This document shows, one piece after another, positions 7,620 through 16,136 of a DNA stretch of 64,000 nt (its first letter is position 1; each line of letters begins with the position of its first letter). The position numbers and the translations under genes were made by a program. The notes beneath the pieces are model-generated. The model saw nothing but the letters and a program-made list of their open reading frames with translations. It made no database searches and was not told the origin of the DNA. This DNA is from Salinispora mooreana (GTDB taxonomy: Bacteria > Actinomycetota > Actinomycetes > Mycobacteriales > Micromonosporaceae): positions 3,326,333 through 3,390,332 of the forward strand of contig NZ_KB900614.1 of NCBI RefSeq assembly GCF_000379065.1, given 5' to 3'.

Positions 7620-8489
7620 ATGGCGGACGCACTGCGGCTCGGCCGGCGAACCTTCGGCCCCGGCGAGCTCGGAGTCATGGCGATCATCAACCGCACCCCG
7701 GATTCGTTCTTCGACCGGGGCGCGACCTTCGGGCAGGAGAGTGCACTACGCGCGGTGGAGCGTGCGGTTGCCGAGGGCGCGGACATCATCGACATCGGCG
7801 GGGTCAAGGCCGGCCCTGGTGCCGAGGTCGACGCGGCCGAGGAGATCCGCCGGACCGTGGCCACCATCGCCGCGGTCCGCGCCGCCTTCCCCGACGTGGT
7901 CATCTCGATCGACACCTGGCGTGCCGAGGTAGCCGTGGCGGCGGTGGCCGCCGGTGCGGACCTGCTGAACGACACGTGGTCCGGCACCGATCCAGCACTG
8001 GCTCAGGTCGCGGCGGAGACCGGCGCCGGGCTGCTCTGCTCACACGCGGGCGGACTGACGCCGCGTACCCGGCCGCACCGGGTCGCCTACGACGACGTAG
8101 TGGCAGACGTGGTGGCGACCGTGACCGGCCTCGCCGAGCGGGCGGTGTCGCTGGGGGTACGGCCCGACGGCATTCTGATCGACCCAGCCCACGATTTCGG
8201 TAAGAACACCCACCACTCCTTGGAGATCACCCGCCGCCTCGACGAACTCGCCGGGACCGGCTGGCCGCTGCTGGTTGCCCTGTCGAACAAGGACTTCATC
8301 GGCGAGACCCTGGACCTACCGGCCGTCGAACGACTGGAAGGAACCCTCGCCGCCACCGCAATCTCCGCCTGGCTGGGTGCCCGGGTGTTCCGGGCGCACC
8401 AGGTCCAGGCGACCCGCCGGGTCCTGGACATGGTGGCCACCATCCGGGGGGACCGCCCACCCGCGTCCACCCGGCGGGGCCTGGCGTAG
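7620..8489 (+). CDS. folP2: FolP2-type dihydropteroate synthase homologue
   Basis: A 289-aa TIM-barrel protein of the pterin-binding family, close to mycobacterial FolP2 rather than FolP1. Diagnostic blocks are MAIINRTPDSFFDRG near residue 20, GGVKAGPG in place of the FolP GGESTRPG loop, LLNDTW, and SNKDFIGETLDL where catalytic FolPs have SRKSF. FolP2 of mycobacteria is reported not to act as a dihydropteroate synthase, so its reaction is open. GGGAGG lies 4 nt before the ATG. Mycobacterial folP2 is followed by gpgS; here no gpgS is present and the gene is divergent from the DivIVA-tag group. Confidence 0.88.
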   Translation: MADALRLGRRTFGPGELGVMAIINRTPDSFFDRGATFGQESALRAVERAVAEGADIIDIGGVKAGPGAEVDAAEEIRRTVATIAAVRAAFPDVVISIDTWRAEVAVAAVAAGADLLNDTWSGTDPALAQVAAETGAGLLCSHAGGLTPRTRPHRVAYDDVVADVVATVTGLAERAVSLGVRPDGILIDPAHDFGKNTHHSLEITRRLDELAGTGWPLLVALSNKDFIGETLDLPAVERLEGTLAATAISAWLGARVFRAHQVQATRRVLDMVATIRGDRPPASTRRGLA

Positions 8490-8530
8490 CGCACCGCCAC
8501 CGCAGCCCCCGGGCCGACGTGGCCGAACGG

Positions 8531-8908
8531 TCAGGTCCAGCGCAGGATGTTCTTCCGCCACGCGTAGAGGATGCCCAGCGCCAGCACCGCCACGAAGATC
8601 GCCATCTCCACGACGGTAACCAGCCCGTAGCCGCGCCGGTTGAAGATCACGGCCCAGGGGAAGAGAAACACCGCCTCGACCGCGAACAACACGTACAGGT
8701 AGGCGTACACGTAGTAACGGATCTGGGCTTGGGCCCAGTCACCGCCCACCGGGTCCAGCCCACACTCGTAGGCAGCGCGCTTACCAGGCGGCTCGGCAGG
8801 GCGGGCGGGGCGCAACACCCGATTGGCCGAGAAGGCCGTCACGAAGAAGAGCAGACTGGCGAGGAGCAGGAGCCCGAGCGTCGCATAGGAGCCCAGGTAG
8901 CCGGTCAC
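8531..8908 (-). CDS. nuoA: NADH-quinone oxidoreductase subunit A, isolated copy
   Basis: A 125-aa membrane protein with three predicted transmembrane helices (about 8-27, 66-86 and 95-115) and the subunit-A signature AAYECGLDPVGG at about 44-55, followed by RYYVYAYLYVLFAVEAVFLFPW. This is a membrane-arm subunit of complex I. No other nuo gene lies in the window; neighbours are folP2 (convergent) and a secreted peptidase. It is probably a second, orphan copy beside a complete nuo operon elsewhere. The GTG start at 8908 has only a weak SD. Confidence 0.9.
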   Translation of the reverse strand: MTGYLGSYATLGLLLLASLLFFVTAFSANRVLRPARPAEPPGKRAAYECGLDPVGGDWAQAQIRYYVYAYLYVLFAVEAVFLFPWAVIFNRRGYGLVTVVEMAIFVAVLALGILYAWRKNILRWT

Positions 8909-8970
8909 GGTGGCTCAGACTACCGGTCCGATCCCCGGCCCGCACCCGCCCGTTCGCGAACGACGACAAC

Positions 8971-9000
8971 AAGGGCCGGCCCCTCGTGGGGCCGGCCCTT
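8971..9000 (-). terminator. Strong hairpin terminator of the C39 peptidase gene
   Basis: A perfect 13-bp stem (8971-8983 with 8988-9000) closed by a TCGT tetraloop, ending 15 nt past the peptidase stop codon. Confidence 0.9.
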
Positions 9001-9015
9001 GGCGGTTGGTGGGGG

Positions 9016-9672
9016 TCAGCTGGTGGAGTAGCCGCGGGTGGCGATCCAGTCGGCGAGGGCGTCGGTGGTGATCCAGTATTCGGCGGTGTTCGGGTTCGCG
9101 GAGTCGGCGATCTTCACCTGGTCGCCGGCGTCGCGGTAGCCGGTGACGGAGATGTAGTGGCCGCCGGCGAAGGAGTGGGTCTCGCCGTTGGTGTCGGTGG
9201 CGGTGCCGGCGATGTTGGCCACGATGGCGCGGCCGTCGTCGACGGTGCGGATGATGTCCTCGCGCAGGGTGTCGGTCTGCTTGTCGTCGGCCATCGGGGT
9301 GGAGATCTCGACGCTGCGGTACACGTCGTGGCCGGTCTCGGTGTTCAGCACCGGGGTGATGTCGTTGATGGAGTCGGTGCCGGACTGGGTGGTGCCCATC
9401 CGCTCGGCCATCGCGTCCATGTCGATGTTCTTGCCCTGCACGGACAGGGCGTTGCGGGCGGCGGCGGGGCCGCAGTAGTAGAAGTTCGGCTGGGCTTCGT
9501 AGTCGACCGGGAGCACGCGGGTGTCGTCGCGCTCGGTCTGCGTGGTGGGCTGCGTGGTGGGCTGCGTGGTGGGGGCGGCGAAGGCGGCGCTGGCGGGGGC
9601 GGCGATGGCGCCACCGGTGGCGATCAGGCCAGCAGCGGTCAGGGCGGTCTTACGGAGGATGTCGGTACGCAT
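9016..9672 (-). CDS. Secreted C39-family cysteine peptidase
   Basis: A 218-aa exported protein with a signal peptide at residues 1-32 (RKTALTAAGLIATGGAIAAP, Ala-rich cleavage region), a short PTTQ repeat linker, and a papain-like C39 domain. The catalytic Cys is in NFYYCGPAAARNAL, the His in GGHYISVTGY and the Asp in KIADSANP. The start is ATG 9672 (GGAAGG upstream); the longer open frame to 9939 is leader. A CRP-like palindrome lies about 270 nt upstream and a strong terminator follows. Probably cleaves peptides outside the cell; the substrate is unknown. Confidence 0.85.
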   Translation of the reverse strand: MRTDILRKTALTAAGLIATGGAIAAPASAAFAAPTTQPTTQPTTQTERDDTRVLPVDYEAQPNFYYCGPAAARNALSVQGKNIDMDAMAERMGTTQSGTDSINDITPVLNTETGHDVYRSVEISTPMADDKQTDTLREDIIRTVDDGRAIVANIAGTATDTNGETHSFAGGHYISVTGYRDAGDQVKIADSANPNTAEYWITTDALADWIATRGYSTS

Positions 9673-10417
9673 GATGGTCGAAGCCTTCCGCTCGGGGGTG
9701 CCGCGGACGCGGGGGGCGCGCCAGCGGGTCGCACGAGGTGGTTCGAGATGAGAACGAATAGGGGGTCCCGCCCGGCGGGGTGCTACTCGGGCGGCCCGGG
9801 GATGTAACCAACGCCGGTCCGGCGGCATTCCACCGGCGGGCGGCCACCGGCGGTCCGGTGGGGCGGTGGGGCGCTCACGGCTGCCCCGCATGGTTACGCC
9901 AGGTATAACCACCGGCCCCCGGCACCGATTCCCCGCCAACCGTGACCCGAGTCACAGTACAAAACGTCAGATACCTCACAATCGGTGACCCAATTTGGCC
10001 CAAAATTCCGAATCAACCATAAAGCGCACCACTGTGTGGCGGCGGTGCCGACAGCCGAGAATCGGCTTCACCCACAACCCATTGACCAGCCAGGGACCCC
10101 GGAGCGGCCAACGAGTGCCGGAGATGCAGAGCCGCCGGGGCCAGCGAGGCAGTCGGGTGATCTGGATTACGACACCGGGCCAAAAATAGCTGTAAAACGG
10201 TCATCTACTCGCCAAATCAAGTCTCAGTCGCCGGACCTCTCGAGCTGGCGAGGAGGTGATCCGACGTAGGCTCTCAGGTGAGAAACGACAGCAGGCCGGA
10301 CAACCACACGAGGTGGGTCACGGCGGCGCGCCGAGGAGGCCATGTGACCGGGCAAGGCGAGGTCAGGAGCGAGTGCGGCAGTCCGGGCGACCGCGCCGAC
10401 CGAAGCGAGGTGCGGTC
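9673..10417. other. 745-bp intergenic region with divergent leaders
   Basis: No gene is supported here. On the minus strand, between the CRP-like palindrome at 9941-9956 and the peptidase start, the leader is GC-rich and can form several hairpins (for example TGGTTA with TAACCA, and repeated CCGCCGGTGG arms). I compared it with the ydaO, cobalamin and TPP riboswitch consensuses from memory and found no match. On the plus strand, an SD-like sequence fully complementary to the 16S tail (AGGAGGTGATCC at about 10251-10262) precedes a 54-codon extension of the korA frame. Confidence 0.5.
9941..9956 (-). promoter_or_regulatory. CRP-like palindrome upstream of the C39 peptidase
   Basis: On the minus strand this reads TGTGACTCGGGTCACG, close to the TGTGA-N6-TCACA consensus of the CRP family and to the GTG-N6-GNCAC motif of Streptomyces Crp. 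Actinobacterial CRP proteins control secreted cell-wall and resuscitation genes, so a role here is plausible. It could also be another regulator's palindrome. Confidence 0.45.
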
Positions 10418-12265
10418 ATGACCAAGAAACTCCGTCAACTGGACCGCGTGGTCATCCGCTTCGCCGGGGACTCCGGCGACGGGATGCAGCTCACCGGCGA
10501 CCGATTCACCTCCGAAACTGCGCAACTCGGCAACGACATCTCCACGCTGCCCAACTTCCCCGCGGAGATCCGCGCACCCGCCGGGACGCTGCCCGGAGTG
10601 TCAAGCTTCCAGGTGCACTTCGCCGACTACGACATCCTCACCCCCGGCGACTCGCCGAACGTCCTGGTCGCGATGAACCCGGCCGCGCTCAAGGCCAACC
10701 TCGCCGACCTGCCGCGCGGAGCCGACATCATCGTCAACACCGACGAGTTCACCCGACGCAACCTGGCCAAGGTCGGCTACCAGGCCAACCCGCTCGAGGA
10801 CGACTCACTCGCCGGCTACACGGTGCACCCGGTGGCGTTGACCTCGATGACCGTCGGCGCGCTCGCCGACCACGAGGTCTCCAAGAAGGACGCAGAACGA
10901 GCCAAGAACATGTTCGCGCTGGGCCTGCTGAGCTGGATGTACTCCCGGCCGTACGAGTCGACCCTGCGGTTCCTGGAGCGCAAGTTCGCGACCCGGCCGG
11001 AGCTGGTCGCGGCCAACGTCGCAGCCTTCAAGGCCGGCTGGAACTTCGGCGAGACGACTGAGGACTTTGCGGTCCGGTACGAGGTCAAGCCGGCGAAGAT
11101 GCACCCGGGGACCTACCGGAACATCACCGGCAACATGGCGCTGTCACTCGGTCTGGTGGCTGCCGGAGTCCGCTCCGAGCTGCCGGTCTTCCTCGGCGCC
11201 TACCCGATCACCCCGGCGTCGGACATCCTGCACGAGCTGAGCAAGCACAAGCGCTTCGGCGTACTCACCATGCAGGCCGAGGACGAGATCGCAGCCATCG
11301 GCGCGGCCCTCGGCGCCTCGTACGGCGGGGCGCTCGGCGTCACCACCACCAGCGGTCCCGGCGTCGCGCTCAAGAGCGAGACCATCTCCCTCGCGGTGGC
11401 CCTGGAGCTGCCGCTGGTCATCGTGGACGTGCAGCGGGCTGGGCCGTCAACCGGTATGCCGACCAAGACCGAGCAGGCCGACCTGAGCATGGCCCTCTTC
11501 GGCCGACACGGTGAGGCGCCGGTGGTGGTGCTCGCGCCGAAGTCCCCGGCCGACTGCTTCTACGCGGCGTTGGAGGCGGCCCGGATCGCGCTGACCTACC
11601 GCACGCCGGTGATCCTCCTCTCCGACAACTACGTGGCCAACGGCTCCGAGCCGTGGCTACTCCCCGACGTCGAGTCCCTGCCCGACCTGCGAGTCGACTT
11701 CGCCACCCGACCCAACGGCGAGGACGGCGCCACTTTCCTGCCATACCTGCGGGACCCGGAGACCCTGGCCCGGCCCTGGGCTGTCCCCGGCACGCCCGGC
11801 TTGGAGCACCGCATCGGCGGGCTGGAGAAGGCCGACAAGACCGGCGACATCTCGTACGACCCGGCCAACCACGACCTCATGGTGCGGACCCGTGCCGCCC
11901 GGATCGAGGCGATCCCGGTGCCCGACCTCGAGGTCGAGGACCCGGACGGTGACGCCCGGGTGCTGGTGCTCGGCTGGGGGTCCACGTACGGTCCGATCGG
12001 CGCGGCCTGCCGTGGCCTGCGCCAACGCGGGCTCTCCATCGCCCAGGCGCACCTGCGGCACCTCGCCCCGATGCCGGCCAACCTCGGCGAGATCCTGCGC
12101 TCCTACGAGCGGGTGGTCATCCCCGAGATGAACCTCGGTCAGCTCGCCCACGTGATCCGCGCCCGACACCTGGTCGACGCGATCGGCTACAACCAGGTAC
12201 ACGGGCTGCCGTTCACCGCCAACGAGCTGGAGACGATGCTGGAAGAGGTCCTGAAGAATGTCTGA
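10418..12265 (+). CDS. korA: 2-oxoglutarate:ferredoxin oxidoreductase, fused gamma-alpha subunit
   Basis: A 615-aa protein joining the gamma domain (residues 1 to about 190, with VIRFAGDSGDGMQLTGDRF) to the alpha domain (GAYPITPASDILHELSKHK, then the TSGPGVALKSE and QRAGPSTGMPTKTEQADL blocks). With KorB it oxidatively decarboxylates 2-oxoglutarate to succinyl-CoA and reduces ferredoxin. It resembles the actinobacterial KorAB (Rv2455c/Rv2454c) that works aerobically. The ATG at 10418 has GAGG 7 nt upstream; the open frame extends to 10256 but that part is not conserved. The stop overlaps korB by 8 nt. Confidence 0.92.
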   Translation: MTKKLRQLDRVVIRFAGDSGDGMQLTGDRFTSETAQLGNDISTLPNFPAEIRAPAGTLPGVSSFQVHFADYDILTPGDSPNVLVAMNPAALKANLADLPRGADIIVNTDEFTRRNLAKVGYQANPLEDDSLAGYTVHPVALTSMTVGALADHEVSKKDAERAKNMFALGLLSWMYSRPYESTLRFLERKFATRPELVAANVAAFKAGWNFGETTEDFAVRYEVKPAKMHPGTYRNITGNMALSLGLVAAGVRSELPVFLGAYPITPASDILHELSKHKRFGVLTMQAEDEIAAIGAALGASYGGALGVTTTSGPGVALKSETISLAVALELPLVIVDVQRAGPSTGMPTKTEQADLSMALFGRHGEAPVVVLAPKSPADCFYAALEAARIALTYRTPVILLSDNYVANGSEPWLLPDVESLPDLRVDFATRPNGEDGATFLPYLRDPETLARPWAVPGTPGLEHRIGGLEKADKTGDISYDPANHDLMVRTRAARIEAIPVPDLEVEDPDGDARVLVLGWGSTYGPIGAACRGLRQRGLSIAQAHLRHLAPMPANLGEILRSYERVVIPEMNLGQLAHVIRARHLVDAIGYNQVHGLPFTANELETMLEEVLKNV

Positions 12266-13292
12266 GCCCGTCGCCCTCAAGCTCACCGCGAAGGACTTCA
12301 AGTCCAACCAGGAGGTGCGGTGGTGCCCCGGCTGTGGTGACTACGCGATCCTCGCCGCTGTCCAGGGCTTCATGCCGGAGCTGAACATTCCCCGGGAACG
12401 AATCGTCTTCGTCTCCGGTATCGGCTGCTCGTCGCGTTTCCCGTACTACATGAACACGTACGGGATGCACTCGATCCACGGTCGCGCCCCAGCGATCGCC
12501 ACCGGCCTCTCCACCACCCGCCCCGACCTCTCCGTCTGGGTGGTCACCGGGGACGGCGACGCGCTGTCGATCGGCGGCAACCACCTGATCCACGCGCTAC
12601 GGCGTAACGTCAACCTGAAGATCCTGCTGTTCAACAACCAGATCTACGGCCTTACCAAGGGGCAGTACTCCCCCACCTCCGAGGTTGGCAAGATCACCAA
12701 GTCGACCCCGGTCGGCTCGGCAGACGCGCCGTTCAACCCACTCTCGCTGGCGCTGGGCGCGGAGGCCACGTTTGTCGCCCGCACCATCGACTCCGACCGC
12801 AAGCACCTGCAGTCGGTGCTCCGGGCCGCCGCCGAGCACGAGGGCTCGGCCTTCGTGGAGATCTACCAGAACTGCAACATCTTCAACGACGGTGCCTTCG
12901 AACAGCTCAAGGGGCCCGCCACCCGGGACGACTCGCTGATCCGGCTGGAACACAACCAGCCGATCACGTTCGGCCGGGACGGACAGTTCTGCGTCGTACA
13001 CCCGGCCGGCGGCTTCGGCCTGGAAGTCCGCGAGACCGCGGCCACCGCGGCGGAGGAGATCGTGGTCCACGATGCCACCATCACCGACCCGGCGTACGCG
13101 TTCGCCCTGTCCCGGCTGCCGGGTCTGGACCTGCGCAACACCCCGATCGGGGTGTTCCGTTCGGTGCGGCGGCCGTCGTACGACAGCGTGGTGCAGGAGC
13201 AGCTCGACGCCGCCCGGGCGACGGTGACCGACACTCGGGAGCAGCAGTTCGCCGGCCTGCTGCACAGCGGCGACACCTGGACGATCGACTGA
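12258..13292 (+). CDS. korB: 2-oxoglutarate:ferredoxin oxidoreductase, beta subunit
   Basis: A 344-aa thiamine-diphosphate-binding subunit. WCPGCGDYAIL at about residues 22-32 supplies conserved Cys, GIGCSSRFPYY follows, and GDGDALSIGGNHLIHALRRN at about 97-116 is the TPP/Mg motif, completed by NNQIYGLTKGQYSPTS. It overlaps the end of korA by 8 nt, so the subunits are coupled. A strong hairpin follows the gene. Confidence 0.93.
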   Translation: MSEPVALKLTAKDFKSNQEVRWCPGCGDYAILAAVQGFMPELNIPRERIVFVSGIGCSSRFPYYMNTYGMHSIHGRAPAIATGLSTTRPDLSVWVVTGDGDALSIGGNHLIHALRRNVNLKILLFNNQIYGLTKGQYSPTSEVGKITKSTPVGSADAPFNPLSLALGAEATFVARTIDSDRKHLQSVLRAAAEHEGSAFVEIYQNCNIFNDGAFEQLKGPATRDDSLIRLEHNQPITFGRDGQFCVVHPAGGFGLEVRETAATAAEEIVVHDATITDPAYAFALSRLPGLDLRNTPIGVFRSVRRPSYDSVVQEQLDAARATVTDTREQQFAGLLHSGDTWTID

Positions 13293-13344
13293 GCCGCGGG
13301 CTGGTGCCTGCGCACGCCGGGTAGCCGGGCTGCGTCGGTGCATA

Positions 13345-13378
13345 CCGCTTCCGGAGCATGGCCGCGCTCCGGAAGCGG
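13345..13378. terminator. Hairpin terminator after korAB
   Basis: A perfect 13-bp stem (13345-13357 with 13366-13378) and an 8-nt loop lie between convergent korB and the potassium-channel gene. Confidence 0.8.
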
Positions 13379-13420
13379 CACGGGCACGCAGGATATCGAC
13401 GTGGAGCGCAGCGGCGGGCC

Positions 13421-13476
13421 CTGAGGACATCGGCGCGGGGCTCAGGACATCGGCACGGGGGCTCAGGACATCGGGC
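13421..13476. repeat. 20-bp tandem repeat at the 3' end of the channel gene
   Basis: Just under three copies of a 20-bp unit (CTCAGGACATCGGCACGGGG and variants). On the minus strand each copy supplies the last codons of the channel protein (PMS); the two full units downstream are duplicates of the stop region, one reading ATGTCCTGA and the outer one ATGTCCTCA. Confidence 0.8.
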
Positions 13477-14482
13477 TGGATGCCCGACGGTCGTCGCGGA
13501 CGTGCACGAGCATGTCGCCGGTTTCGATGACCCCGCCGGCCCGATCGGCGAGGGTGACCACCTTGCCCCGCCGCACCAGCGCGATAACCAGGGCGTCCAG
13601 CTCGCGGGGGGAGCGGCCAACCTCGTGCCGCTCGGCCGACCGCATCGCGAGCGCCATCCCCTGACCGGGCGTGAGTAGGTCCTCCACGACCTCGATCAAC
13701 GGCGGCGCGGAGGTGGAGAGACCCAGCAGCCGACCGGCGGTCGCCGACGAGACGATCACGTGATGGGCACCGCTCTGTTTGAGCAGCGGGGCGTTCTCCG
13801 CCTCCCGGGCCGCGGCGATGATCCGCACCTGTCCCGCGGTGAGCTGCCGGACGGTCAGTGCCACCAACACCGCAGCGTCGTCACTGTCAGTCGCGATGAT
13901 CACTGCCTTGGCGGTCCGGACGTGTGCCTCGTTGAGGGTGGCCGAGCGGGTCGCCGATCCCTCGATCGCCACCAAACCGGCCGAGGTCGCCTGCCGCAGG
14001 GCAGCGCCACTGCGTTCGACCACCACGATCCTGGACTTGTCGAAACCATTCTCGAGCAGGGCGGAGATCGCACTACGACCCTTGGTCCCGTAGCCGCAGA
14101 TGATGACGTGATCCTTCACAGCTCTCCTCCACCGCGACAGGCGAAGGCCGGTCCGGTACTGCTCGGTCAGGACTTCCAGGGTGGTGCCGACCAGGATGAT
14201 CAGAAAGATGACCCGGGCCGGGGTGATGTAGAGGACGTTGAGCAGGCGGGCCGACTCCGAGACCGGGGCGATGTCGCCGTACCCGGTGGTGGAGAGGGAA
14301 ACCACAACGTAGTAGAAGCAGTCAAGGAGGCTCAGCCCGTCCGAGTCGCGGTTGGCGTCCCGATAACCGTCGCGGTCGAGCCACACCACGGCGACGCTGG
14401 CAAGGATGAGCCCGAGGGCCGCGGCCAGCCGCAGACTCAACGCGCTCAGCGGATCGCGCCGTTGCGCCGGGAAATGAATCAC
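13463..14482 (-). CDS. Potassium channel with RCK (TrkA-N) domains
   Basis: A 339-aa protein: first transmembrane helix at about residues 17-35, pore loop with selectivity filter STTGYGDIAP at about 64-73, second helix at about 85-105, then a Rossmann RCK domain from about 123 (HVIICGYGTKGRSA) and a C-terminal TrkA-C region (GVIETGDMLVHV). This matches two-TM ligand-gated K+ channels whose RCK ring senses ions or nucleotides. GTG 14482 (VIHFPAQRRD) is chosen as the likely start; the frame stays open to 14626. The second helix region carries ITPARVIFLIILVGTTLEV, as in homologues. Confidence 0.88.
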   Translation of the reverse strand: MIHFPAQRRDPLSALSLRLAAALGLILASVAVVWLDRDGYRDANRDSDGLSLLDCFYYVVVSLSTTGYGDIAPVSESARLLNVLYITPARVIFLIILVGTTLEVLTEQYRTGLRLSRWRRAVKDHVIICGYGTKGRSAISALLENGFDKSRIVVVERSGAALRQATSAGLVAIEGSATRSATLNEAHVRTAKAVIIATDSDDAAVLVALTVRQLTAGQVRIIAAAREAENAPLLKQSGAHHVIVSSATAGRLLGLSTSAPPLIEVVEDLLTPGQGMALAMRSAERHEVGRSPRELDALVIALVRRGKVVTLADRAGGVIETGDMLVHVRDDRRASSPMS

Positions 14483-14643
14483 CGTTCGCCCCGCCCACAC
14501 TCCGCTGCCAGCCGCACGCCCACAACATAGCGGGTCAGGGGTAGCTCGGATGGCGAGGCGGCCGGGACGACGCCACAACAGCCCCGACGGGCATGATAGG
14601 AGCTGTCTCCCTCGGACAACGGCCAACGAAAGCGAGGCGGAGC

Positions 14644-15216
14644 ATGTCCTTGCTCAGACGAGTCATCGGCGGGGTGTTGCGCCGGCTACGGGTGCGGCAG
14701 GGCCGCACGCTGCGGGAGGTGGCTGCCGCCGCCGGGGTCTCCATGCCGTACCTGTCCGAGGTGGAGCGGGGGCGTAAGGAGGCCTCGTCCGAGGTACTCG
14801 CGGCGGTCTGCCGGGCGCTCGGGATCCGCCTCTCCGACCTGCTTGGGGAGGCTCGGGACGAGCTACGTCGCCTGGAGCGGCCCGAGCCGATCGGGTTCAC
14901 CATCGGCGAGGTCAACCGAACGCCGAGCTCCCGCGTGGAGCCGGCCCGGCAGCACTCGGTCCGGACCGGGCTACCCGGCGGCGGCCCCACCGCCCGCGAT
15001 GCCAGCCAGGTGCACCTTCGACTGGGCTCACCTGGGCTGCCCATCGGTGGCGCGGGGCTGGCGCCGATCGGGCCCGCGTTGACCGGCAACCCGTCAGGAG
15101 GGGCCGGCCTACGAGTCCGATTGATCGCTGCGGCGCCGGCTGCCCGCCCCGCCGCACGAAGCTCGTGGCGGGCCCAGCGGCTCACTCGGGCCCGCCGGCA
15201 GCGGGCTCGGCGCTAA
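14644..15216 (+). CDS. ClgR-like XRE-family regulator
   Basis: A 190-aa protein with an N-terminal Cro/C1 helix-turn-helix at about residues 18-58 ([39 protein letters not shown]) that is very like ClgR, the actinobacterial activator of clp protease genes. Unlike classical ClgR it has a long Gly/Pro/Arg-rich tail of unclear function and no visible LAA/VAA-type degron at the end. The next gene is a clpP, about 145 nt downstream, supporting a role in Clp control. GGAG lies just before the ATG. Confidence 0.78.
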   Translation: MSLLRRVIGGVLRRLRVRQGRTLREVAAAAGVSMPYLSEVERGRKEASSEVLAAVCRALGIRLSDLLGEARDELRRLERPEPIGFTIGEVNRTPSSRVEPARQHSVRTGLPGGGPTARDASQVHLRLGSPGLPIGGAGLAPIGPALTGNPSGGAGLRVRLIAAAPAARPAARSSWRAQRLTRARRQRARR

Positions 15217-15249
15217 CCCAACCGGACGCCCCGCGCCGATCTGCTCTGG

Positions 15250-15274
15250 GCCGATCTGCTGCCGGCAGATCGGC
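15250..15274. terminator. Hairpin between the ClgR-like gene and clpP
   Basis: A perfect 10-bp stem (15250-15259 with 15265-15274) and a 5-nt loop. A direct copy of its left arm (GCCGATCTGCT) lies 15 bp upstream. It could end the regulator transcript, structure the clpP leader, or be an operator. Confidence 0.5.
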
Positions 15275-15361
15275 TACCTCCTCCTGCACCGGCGCGCGCA
15301 CGCTGGACGGGCCGGCTCCCGGGCGGTCCCCCGCCCGCCGACGCGCTGGAGGTAGCACCTA

Positions 15362-15946
15362 ATGATCAAAATGTTGGACGATGGGCAGCAGGGCTTCGGC
15401 GACCAGGTCTTCGAGCGGCTGTTGAAGGAACGCATCGTCTTCCTCGGCACCGAGGTGACCGACGAGTCGGCCAACCGGGTCTGCGCCCAGATCCTGCTGC
15501 TGGCCGCCGAGGACCCGGACCGAGACATCACCCTCTACATCAACTCTCCCGGCGGCTCGGTGAGCGCGGGGATGGCCGTCTACGACACGATGCGCTTTGT
15601 CCGCAACGACGTGGCGACGCTGGCGTTGGGCATGGCCGGCTCGATGGGGCAGTTCCTCCTCTGCGCCGGGACGGCGGGCAAACGGTACGCGTTGCCACAC
15701 TCGTGGATCCTCATGCACCAGCCCTCCGGTGGGATGAGGGGCACCGCCGCGGACATCCGGATCCAGGCGGAGAACCTCCTGCACATAAAGAAGACCATGC
15801 AGGGGCTGATCGCCCAGCACAGCGGTCGGACGCTGGCGGAGATCCAGCGGGACTGGGACCGGGATCGCTGGTTCACCCCGGAGCAGGCCCGCGAGTACGG
15901 CCTCATCGACCACGTCATCACACAGGCGGCGGAGCTCGCCCGCTGA
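15362..15946 (+). CDS. clpP: ATP-dependent Clp protease proteolytic subunit
   Basis: A 194-aa serine peptidase of family S14. The catalytic triad is readable: Ser94 in GMAGSMGQFL, His119 in SWILMHQPSGG and Asp168 in DRDRWFTPEQA. The substrate-binding INSPGGSVSAG block is at about 60-70. GGAGG lies 9 nt before the ATG. Being next to a ClgR-like regulator and away from clpX, it is probably one of several ClpP paralogues, as in other actinomycetes. Confidence 0.94.
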   Translation: MIKMLDDGQQGFGDQVFERLLKERIVFLGTEVTDESANRVCAQILLLAAEDPDRDITLYINSPGGSVSAGMAVYDTMRFVRNDVATLALGMAGSMGQFLLCAGTAGKRYALPHSWILMHQPSGGMRGTAADIRIQAENLLHIKKTMQGLIAQHSGRTLAEIQRDWDRDRWFTPEQAREYGLIDHVITQAAELAR

Positions 15947-16136
15947 GCCACCAGCCATCGGTCGGGCAGAAGCCGCACGGATCGGCCGGACGTGCTGCTA
16001 CGGCGTATATTGTCCTCCGCTCACTGATTGGCGCCGACCCTTCTCCTTGACAGCAACGGAGCCTCCGCCGAACCACCGGACGCCCCTTGCCGACCGGATC
16101 GGGCCGGCCAACCAGATCTGCTGGAGGCCCGGACCG

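Noticed and set aside
8986..9807. Long Gly/Val-rich plus-strand frame of 273 codons
   Set aside because: It is the antisense shadow of the C39 peptidase gene and its terminator; low-complexity composition and no homology.
9673..9960. ydaO (c-di-AMP) riboswitch before the C39 peptidase
   Set aside because: Such genes often carry it, and GGGGAA/GGGCAGC-like strings occur, but the conserved core order does not fit.
10256..10417. N-terminal extension of korA from GTG 10256 with an excellent SD
   Set aside because: The extension (RRRLSGEKRQ...) has no homology and ATG 10418 has its own SD; I kept 10418, though a short leader peptide cannot be excluded.
14483..14643. ClgR box (GTTCGC-N5-GCG) upstream of the ClgR-like gene
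   Set aside because: Only a partial GTTCGC at about 14484 is seen; the second half-site does not match.
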